NCBI GenBank assembly: GCA_028874195.1
Contig: JAPPLM010000048.1
Coordinates: forward strand, 1-58,170
Direction: 5' to 3'
From: Chloroflexota bacterium
GTDB taxonomy: Bacteria; Chloroflexota; UBA11872; VXOZ01
DNA length: 58,170 bases
The notes below the pieces were generated by a model that worked only from the letters and a program-made list of their open reading frames with translations, made no database searches and was not told the DNA's origin. Each line of letters opens with the position of its first letter. Within the stretch, counting starts at the first letter, position 1. This document shows, piece after piece, positions 52,972 through 58,170 of the stretch. The position numbers were made by a program, and so were the translations under genes.

Positions 52972-54543
52972 ATGACGCAAGACGGGCGATGTACTACGGT
53001 TGAGACCGGAAGCCAAACGGCTGAAGCCGGCAGCCCAACTGCTGAAGCAGCATGCCAGACTACAGAGGCGGAGAGCCAAGAGGATATCCCTCCTGCACGC
53101 TCTGCCGCTCTGAACACGGTTGCTGAAACTGATGCCCGCGCGCGCAGCCTGGCCCTCAATGACAGCGTTCCCGCCAGCGGTCTTTTTGGCGAAGCGGACC
53201 GGCCGCTCGTGGAAGGGTCGCGCGCCTCGTGGCGCATCGCGCCGGAACCGTTCCTCATTACTCCCCAAAGCCACCAGCGGCTGCAGCAATTGGGAGACCA
53301 ATTGCTCGCCTTCTACGGCGCGGCGAACCGCCTCTACAAGCGCAGCGCGCGGGGCACAATCCCCGCGTTTTTCCACGAGTATCTCGATATCGGCAAGAGC
53401 GAGACCGTGGTTGACTATGGGAGAATGAACCGCTTTCGCCACGACCTGCCCGGCGTGATCCGGCCGGACCTCCTTCTAACCGCGGACGGCGTAAAGGCCG
53501 CCGAGCTTGATTCCATCCCCGGCGGCATCGGCTTGACCGGCAGCATGCAGCAGCATTACAGCAATCTGGGCTTCACGATGGTCGGCGGAGCGAACGGCAT
53601 GGTGGAAGGCTTTGCCGCCATGATACAAGGGCGTGCCGCCAACGACGACCCGCAGCTTGCCATTGCCGTTTCTGATGAATCTAATGACTATCGTCCCGAA
53701 ATGCAGTGGGTGTCCGATCAGTTATGCCGGCTGGGTATGAGCAGCGCGTGCGCCAAGCCTGAGGAGATCGAATTGCACGGCGGCAACCTCATGCTTCAAG
53801 ACCGGAAGATAGATACGCTTTATCGCTTTCTTGAACTCTTCGACCTGAAGAACATCCCGAACTACGACGTTCTTCTCTACGCCGCCCGGAAACAACTCGT
53901 CACCATGACGCCGCCGGTAAAGGCATATCTGGAGGAAAAACTGCTCTTTGCGCTTTTCCATCATCCCGTGTTAGCCGAATTCTGGGCGCAGGAGATGGGG
54001 GCGAAGACGGTTGCCGCCTTGAAGCAAGTAGTACCGGAAACCTGGATCCTGGACCCGCGCCCCTTGCCGCCGCAAGCGGTCGTGCCGGGACTGGAAATCG
54101 CCAAGCGGCCGGTGACGAATTGGGAGCAACTCAAGGGACTGGGTCAAGCCGACCGGCGGCTTGTCATAAAGCCTTCCGGCTTCGCTCCCACCGCCTGGGG
54201 CAGCCGCGGCGTGACCATCGGGCACGACCGGCCCGAGTCGGAGTGGGATGACGCCGTGCAGACTGCCTTGGAAGCCTTTGAGACTACACCTCACGTCTTG
54301 CAAAAATTCCATCACGGCAACCGGTACGGCACGCGCTACTATGACTTTGCACAAGATTCAGTGCGGAAGATGCACGGCCGGGTGCGCCTGAGTCCGTACT
54401 ACTTTGTAGCGGATGACAAGACGACGCTCGCAGGCATTCTGGTAACAATCGTGCCTGCGGACAAGAAGCTCATTCATGGTATGGTGGACGCCGTAATGAT
54501 GCCCGCGGCCATTAGCGACAGCGGCGTAGACCTTGACCTATGA
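52972..54543 (+). CDS. ATP-grasp-like protein next to lysine 2,3-aminomutase
   Basis: A 523-residue protein I do not recognise fully. The N-terminal 60 residues are low complexity with TAEAGSPTAEAACQTTEAES-type repeats. Then comes a region with a possible pre-ATP-grasp fold (GVIRPDLLLTADGVKAAELD), which resembles the substrate end of ATP-grasp ligases, and later segments such as RLVIKPSGFAPTAWGSRGVT resembling a glycine-rich nucleotide loop. It ends with LSPYYFVADDKTTLAGILVT. No transmembrane segment. The gene directly precedes kamA by 123 bases, so it may use beta-lysine or a related amino acid in an amide bond or act as a ligase. A promoter candidate is at 52903. Confidence 0.55.
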   Translation: MTQDGRCTTVETGSQTAEAGSPTAEAACQTTEAESQEDIPPARSAALNTVAETDARARSLALNDSVPASGLFGEADRPLVEGSRASWRIAPEPFLITPQSHQRLQQLGDQLLAFYGAANRLYKRSARGTIPAFFHEYLDIGKSETVVDYGRMNRFRHDLPGVIRPDLLLTADGVKAAELDSIPGGIGLTGSMQQHYSNLGFTMVGGANGMVEGFAAMIQGRAANDDPQLAIAVSDESNDYRPEMQWVSDQLCRLGMSSACAKPEEIELHGGNLMLQDRKIDTLYRFLELFDLKNIPNYDVLLYAARKQLVTMTPPVKAYLEEKLLFALFHHPVLAEFWAQEMGAKTVAALKQVVPETWILDPRPLPPQAVVPGLEIAKRPVTNWEQLKGLGQADRRLVIKPSGFAPTAWGSRGVTIGHDRPESEWDDAVQTALEAFETTPHVLQKFHHGNRYGTRYYDFAQDSVRKMHGRVRLSPYYFVADDKTTLAGILVTIVPADKKLIHGMVDAVMMPAAISDSGVDLDL

Positions 54544-54605
54544 TGCGCCGGTAGCGTGGGTTCGCACGGCTCGCGCGCGTAACCGGACTGAGCCTTTGAA
54601 ACGCG

Positions 54606-54630
54606 GGTAGCGTAGGTTTGCAACCTGCGC
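54606..54630 (+). repeat. Repeat family B copy
   Basis: GGTAGCGTAGGTTTGCAACC followed by TGCGC; a diverged copy precedes at 54550. These lie in the 123-base gap before kamA. Confidence 0.75.
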
Positions 54631-54666
54631 GCAGCCTACGGGGGATTCGGAGAAGAAGGAGCCGCA

Positions 54667-55845
54667 ATGGCAATTTCGCAAACCCAGGTGAAAAGAGAAA
54701 AAGAAGAGTGGCAGGAACTGCTCGCGGCCGGCATCAACCGGCCGGAGAAGCTCGTCGATGAACTTGGCGCGCGGCTCGGCTTGGATGACGAGACGGCGGC
54801 CAGCCTGCACAAGAACTTCCCGGTACGCATTAACCCCTATTACCTCGGCCTGATCGAAGAGGTAAACGACCCCATCTGGCGTCAGGCCATTCCCGACGAG
54901 ATGGAACTCGACCACAGCGATACCATGACCACCATGGACCCGCTGGCGGAGGATATGGACTCGCCCGTACCCTATCTGACGCACCGCTACCCCGACCGCG
55001 TGCTCATGGTGGTGCAATTGCAGTGCGCCATGTACTGCCGCTTCTGCACCCGGCGCCGCGAAGTCGGTAGCCGCAATGCCGTGAAGAAGGAAGACTGGGA
55101 TCGCCAGATCGAATACATTGCCACGCATCCTGAAGTGCGCGACGTCATCATCTCGGGCGGCGATCCCTTCATGCTGCTGGACCACCAGATCGACTACATT
55201 CTCAAGGGACTGCGGGCGATCCCGCACATGGAAATCATCCGCCTCGACTCGCGGATGCCGGTCACGTTACCCCAAAGAGTGACAGACAATCTCTGCAAGA
55301 TCATCCAACGCTACCATCCGGTCTATCTGAACACGCACTTCAACCACCCACGCGAGATTACGCCGGAATCCAGCCGCGCGTGCGAACTCATGAACGACCA
55401 TGGCGTTCCGGTCGGCAACCAGAGCGTATTGCTGCGGGGCGTGAATGACGACCCGGAGGTGATGAAGGAGCTTGTCCAGGGCCTCTTGAAGATCCGCGTT
55501 AAGCCCTATTACCTCTACCAAGCCGACCTGGTCACCGGCACCAGCCATTTCCGTACGGCTGTGGAGAAGGGTCTGGAAATCATTAGCGCGATCCAAGGCC
55601 ACACCAGCGGCATGGCCGTGCCGCACTTCGTGATTGACGCGCCGCAAGGCGGCGGCAAGATTCCCGTGACGCCGGACTTCATTCAAGAAATCACCGACGA
55701 CGAGATCGTGCTCAAGAACTACGAGGGCAAGGTCTACCGCTACCCCATTGACTCAGAAGTGCCGAACGCGCGGGAGGCCACGATGTCCCAAGCCCAAACG
55801 AACGGCAAGGGCAACGGTAAGGTCTCCGCTGCCGACACCAATTGA
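54667..55845 (+). CDS. kamA: Lysine 2,3-aminomutase (radical SAM, PLP)
   Basis: A 392-residue radical SAM enzyme that converts L-lysine to beta-lysine. The iron-sulfur motif CAMYCRFC (Cys120, Cys124, Cys127) is followed by TRRREVG. The PLP lysine is Lys331 in QGGGKIP. The two acidic residues that bind the lysine side chain in the clostridial enzyme are retained as Asp287 (YQADLV) and Asp324 (VIDAPQ); glutamate aminomutases have other residues there, so lysine is the likely substrate. The ATG at 54667 has GAAGGAGCCGC before it. The C-terminal 20 residues are polar and low complexity. Confidence 0.93.
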   Translation: MAISQTQVKREKEEWQELLAAGINRPEKLVDELGARLGLDDETAASLHKNFPVRINPYYLGLIEEVNDPIWRQAIPDEMELDHSDTMTTMDPLAEDMDSPVPYLTHRYPDRVLMVVQLQCAMYCRFCTRRREVGSRNAVKKEDWDRQIEYIATHPEVRDVIISGGDPFMLLDHQIDYILKGLRAIPHMEIIRLDSRMPVTLPQRVTDNLCKIIQRYHPVYLNTHFNHPREITPESSRACELMNDHGVPVGNQSVLLRGVNDDPEVMKELVQGLLKIRVKPYYLYQADLVTGTSHFRTAVEKGLEIISAIQGHTSGMAVPHFVIDAPQGGGKIPVTPDFIQEITDDEIVLKNYEGKVYRYPIDSEVPNAREATMSQAQTNGKGNGKVSAADTN

Positions 55846-55912
55846 CGCCATTAGGGTTTTGCGGTAGGGCAATACTCAAGCGTGTCGTGGCCCCGATAGA
55901 GAAGCACCTCTT

Positions 55913-56959
55913 GTGAACGTCCCGCTACGCATCGCTGCCGTCGGACTGGAACACGACGAGATCTATCGCGTGCTTGACCGGGTGCGCCGCCACGATGCGG
56001 CGGAATTGGTGGCAATTGCCGAACGGAGCGGACGTCTCCGCATGGCCGCCGCCGGTCGGTACCGCGTTCCGGTCTTTCCCCGCCTTTCCCCACTCCTTGA
56101 GGACACTGCCGTAGATGCCGTGCTCGTAGCCACGGCGAACGGCAATAAAGCAGCAGCTATAGAGGAATCCTTGCGGGCGGGCAAGCACGTGATCGCCCAT
56201 GCGCCGCTGGCGGTCTCCCTCGAGCAGTTAGACACCGTGGCGCAAGCCCAACCAGCTTCCGGCGCGGCGTTGCTTTCACTACATCCGCTGCGCTTCACGC
56301 CGGCTTACGTACGACTGCGAGAGTTGATTGCCGCAGGGCAGCTCGGCGCCATCAGCCAGATCGTGATAATCACTTCGCAGAAGGTGGCGGCTACGCCACG
56401 TACTCAGGCCTTCTATGATTCACCCACACACGGCGGGATACTGACCAGTCTTGCCGTTCACGACATAGACGTGTTGCGGTGGCTTGGCGGCGACCTAACC
56501 GTGACCGGGGCCTTGACCCAGTGCTATGGCGTCACAGAGCACGCGGAATTCGAGGACGCGGGTATTGTGCGCTGCACGTTAGCTCATGGCGGTGAGGGCG
56601 TGGTCGCGTGCAACTGGCTTGCCCCGGAGGCAGGCGAGTCATTCCAGGAACTTACTGTCGTTGGCACCGAGGGCACGGCGTGGATCAGCGGCGGCAAGTT
56701 ACGCGCAATGTCGGCGGACCGGGGTTCCTTCCCGTCTAACGAGATAGAGAACCACGTAAACCTTGTCACTCAGACTGAACCCGGTGGCGCCGTTCCTGTT
56801 GAAGCAACGGGTCAGGCCGAACGGGATGTTGTCACCTCCATGCTCGATGCTGCGCTCGCCGCTCTTCGTTACGCCGATTCGAGAGAGGCAGCCACCGCAG
56901 ACGCGCTCCAAACGGCGCGTGCCGCCGTGCAGGCGCAAGCCTCAGCTTGGCAGAGTTAG
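55913..56959 (+). CDS. Gfo/Idh/MocA-like protein lacking standard motifs
   Basis: A 348-residue protein of the Gfo/Idh/MocA fold (AGKHVIAHAPLAVSLEQLD and HDIDVLRWLGG are typical). However, the dinucleotide-binding GxGxxG is replaced by GLEHDE (11-16) and the EKP motif by HAP (96-98). It may use another cofactor or be a non-catalytic relative. GTG start at 55913 after GAGAAG. The kinase gene at 57078 is on the same strand after a repeat. Confidence 0.82.
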   Translation: MNVPLRIAAVGLEHDEIYRVLDRVRRHDAAELVAIAERSGRLRMAAAGRYRVPVFPRLSPLLEDTAVDAVLVATANGNKAAAIEESLRAGKHVIAHAPLAVSLEQLDTVAQAQPASGAALLSLHPLRFTPAYVRLRELIAAGQLGAISQIVIITSQKVAATPRTQAFYDSPTHGGILTSLAVHDIDVLRWLGGDLTVTGALTQCYGVTEHAEFEDAGIVRCTLAHGGEGVVACNWLAPEAGESFQELTVVGTEGTAWISGGKLRAMSADRGSFPSNEIENHVNLVTQTEPGGAVPVEATGQAERDVVTSMLDAALAALRYADSREAATADALQTARAAVQAQASAWQS

Positions 56960-57029
56960 CATTTGAGATGCGATTTGCCTAAATCCTCAAGAGTGAGCGA
57001 TTGAACAATTGGCAAATGCGTGAATCTTT

Positions 57030-57057
57030 GTAGGGGCACGACATGTCGTGCCCCTAC
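57030..57057. repeat. Repeat family D copy (GTAGGGGCACG palindrome)
   Basis: A perfect 28-base dyad with GTAGGGGCACG ends around ACATGT. It matches the copy at 21904-21931 except for the centre, and is immediately upstream of the start of the kinase gene. Confidence 0.85.
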
Positions 57058-57077
57058 CGGGCGAGGAGACGGTCGTC

Positions 57078-57938
57078 ATGGATGGGACCGAGCAAGACAC
57101 GCCGTCGTTTCTCACTATCGGCCATGCCGCGCGGGACATTACGCCGGACGGCTGGCGGTGGGGCGGCACAGTGACCTATGCGGCACTGCTTGCGCGCGCG
57201 TGGGGCGTGCGCACCGCCGTGGTTACGTCATTGGCGCAGGAGGACGTGCCGGGCTATCAAGCGCTTCTCGGCGATGACGTGCTCCTCCACGCCATCCCGT
57301 CTCCCGCGACGACGACGATGGAGAACATCTACACGGATGAGGGGCGGCAGCAGCTCGTTCATGCCAAGGCCGCGCGGATCGAGCCGCGCCACGTTCCGGC
57401 GGCGTGGCGCGACGCCCCTGTCGTGCTCGTGGGGCCGATCCTGCATGACGTCTCGACGAAATTTAGCGGATTCTTTCCCAAGAAGTCGCTGGTCGGCATG
57501 ACGATTCAAGGCCGCCTGCGCAGCCACCGCGGCGGTCGCGTATACAGGCAACTTTGGCACCGCGCAGAGCATGAGTTTCCGGCGTACGATGCGCTCTTCT
57601 TTTCTATCGAAGACGTGCGGTACAATATGCCGCTTGCTGAATTCTACGCGGCACTCGCTCCCATGGCAGTGATGACGCGAGGCAGCGATGGCGCAACGCG
57701 CATCCACGATGGTGAGTTCTATGAACTTGACGCCCTACCCGCACAGCCCGTCGACCTCACCGGGGCGGGCGACATTTTTGCTGCCGCGTTCATGCTGTGC
57801 TATGCGGAATGGGGCGATCAAGTCGTCGCGCACTATTACGCCAATGCCGCCGCCGCGTGCAGCATCGAACACGTCGGCGTCAGCGGTATTCCAACGTTCC
57901 AGCAGGCTAAGGCACGTCTACGTCTCGCTCTGGGCTAG
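57078..57938 (+). CDS. PfkB-family carbohydrate/nucleoside kinase
   Basis: A 286-residue ribokinase-like kinase. GGTVTYAALLARAWG (29-43) is the substrate-binding region, and DLTGAGDIFAAAF (226-238) is the phosphate-binding/catalytic-base motif with GAGD at 229-232. Substrate unknown: a sugar, nucleoside or vitamin-type alcohol. Start ATG 57078 follows GGCGAGGAGACGG; a GTG at 57048 is inside the family D repeat. Confidence 0.88.
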   Translation: MDGTEQDTPSFLTIGHAARDITPDGWRWGGTVTYAALLARAWGVRTAVVTSLAQEDVPGYQALLGDDVLLHAIPSPATTTMENIYTDEGRQQLVHAKAARIEPRHVPAAWRDAPVVLVGPILHDVSTKFSGFFPKKSLVGMTIQGRLRSHRGGRVYRQLWHRAEHEFPAYDALFFSIEDVRYNMPLAEFYAALAPMAVMTRGSDGATRIHDGEFYELDALPAQPVDLTGAGDIFAAAFMLCYAEWGDQVVAHYYANAAAACSIEHVGVSGIPTFQQAKARLRLALG

Positions 57939-58170
57939 CTTTCGATTCGCCCGGCAGTTGCCTACCTCTCGCCGTGAAGAGAACGCCAGTTCTGCCATCG
58001 CGAGTTCTTTCCACAATGGCGCCATTTGTATTGCCGCATATAGCTCTGGATGGCGGGCAATCCCTAAAGACGCGGCCCTTCTCATGCCCAAAGTGCGGCC
58101 CTTCTTGTCCCCTCTCCCCTTGAGGCTGTCTCATTAATTATGCATGGCACACGACTGGTTGGGTGAGGGA
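57939..58170. other. Terminal intergenic region with repeat arm
   Basis: No gene is supported. GAGGCTGTCTCA (58122-58133) is the inverted copy of the 12 bases at 42-53. Confidence 0.55.

Noticed and set aside
1-58170. tRNA or rRNA genes
   Set aside because: I looked for T-loop (GGTTCGA-type) sequences in cloverleaf context and found none convincing by eye; a covariance-model search would settle this.

Overview
The window is a 58 kb stretch of GC-rich bacterial chromosome with about 48 protein genes on both strands and no rRNA, tRNA or CRISPR array that I can see. The gene repertoire suggests a member of the Chloroflexota, possibly a marine or host-associated lineage. The pointers are a secreted protein with WGYPTS-type modules followed by a Thr/Pro linker and propeller, lipoprotein solute-binding proteins, several Gfo/Idh/MocA oxidoreductases, an enolase-superfamily enzyme beside a creatininase-like hydrolase, and many short intergenic palindromes. 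This assignment is inference from gene content; no marker gene settles it.

Layout. 0.3-2.5 kb: acetamidase/formamidase-like enzyme and a TPR membrane protein. 2.6-5.7 kb (minus strand): a compact, less GC-rich three-gene operon of a SIR2-like protein, a HerA-like ATPase and a 73-residue KTSC-domain protein. It looks like an NAD-targeting anti-phage system of the SIR2-HerA type with an extra, translationally coupled small partner. 6.0-10.3 kb (minus): threonine synthase, homoserine dehydrogenase, an acetyltransferase and an AI-2E family permease. 10.5-24 kb: accessory metabolism with a stand-alone integrase-type core-binding domain, an SGNH hydrolase, three Gfo/Idh/MocA oxidoreductases, two solute-binding lipoproteins without permease genes, a PLP-dependent deaminase/desulfhydrase, a VOC protein and a neutral-ceramidase-like hydrolase. 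24-33 kb (minus): ftsH, a heterodimeric ABC exporter, mutM and two tandem related lipoprotein/membrane proteins. 33-42 kb: an unknown protein, a TauE/SafE transporter, a tight operon (creatininase-like hydrolase, enolase-superfamily dehydratase, GNAT), an M55 D-aminopeptidase, the secreted propeller protein and an SCO-like protein.

42-53 kb: a sucrase/ferredoxin-like protein, then what looks like a complete cytochrome c maturation System I cluster in the order copD-like, ccmE, ccmF, ccmH, ccmI-like/propeller fusion, unknown membrane protein, ccmA, ccmB, ccmC, ccmD. The CcmE-type protein carries a Cys-x-x-x-Phe heme motif, and the ccmI-like gene encodes a C-terminal beta-propeller. 53-58 kb: an ATP-grasp-like protein directly upstream of lysine 2,3-aminomutase (possible beta-lysine metabolism), a Gfo/Idh relative without the usual sequence motifs, and a PfkB-family kinase.

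Between genes there are at least five families of short palindromic repeats, often mixed within one gap, plus long perfect hairpins. Some annotated-looking open frames start inside these repeats, so I moved several start codons downstream to sites with a ribosome-binding sequence. The outermost parts of the window carry a 12-base inverted repeat.
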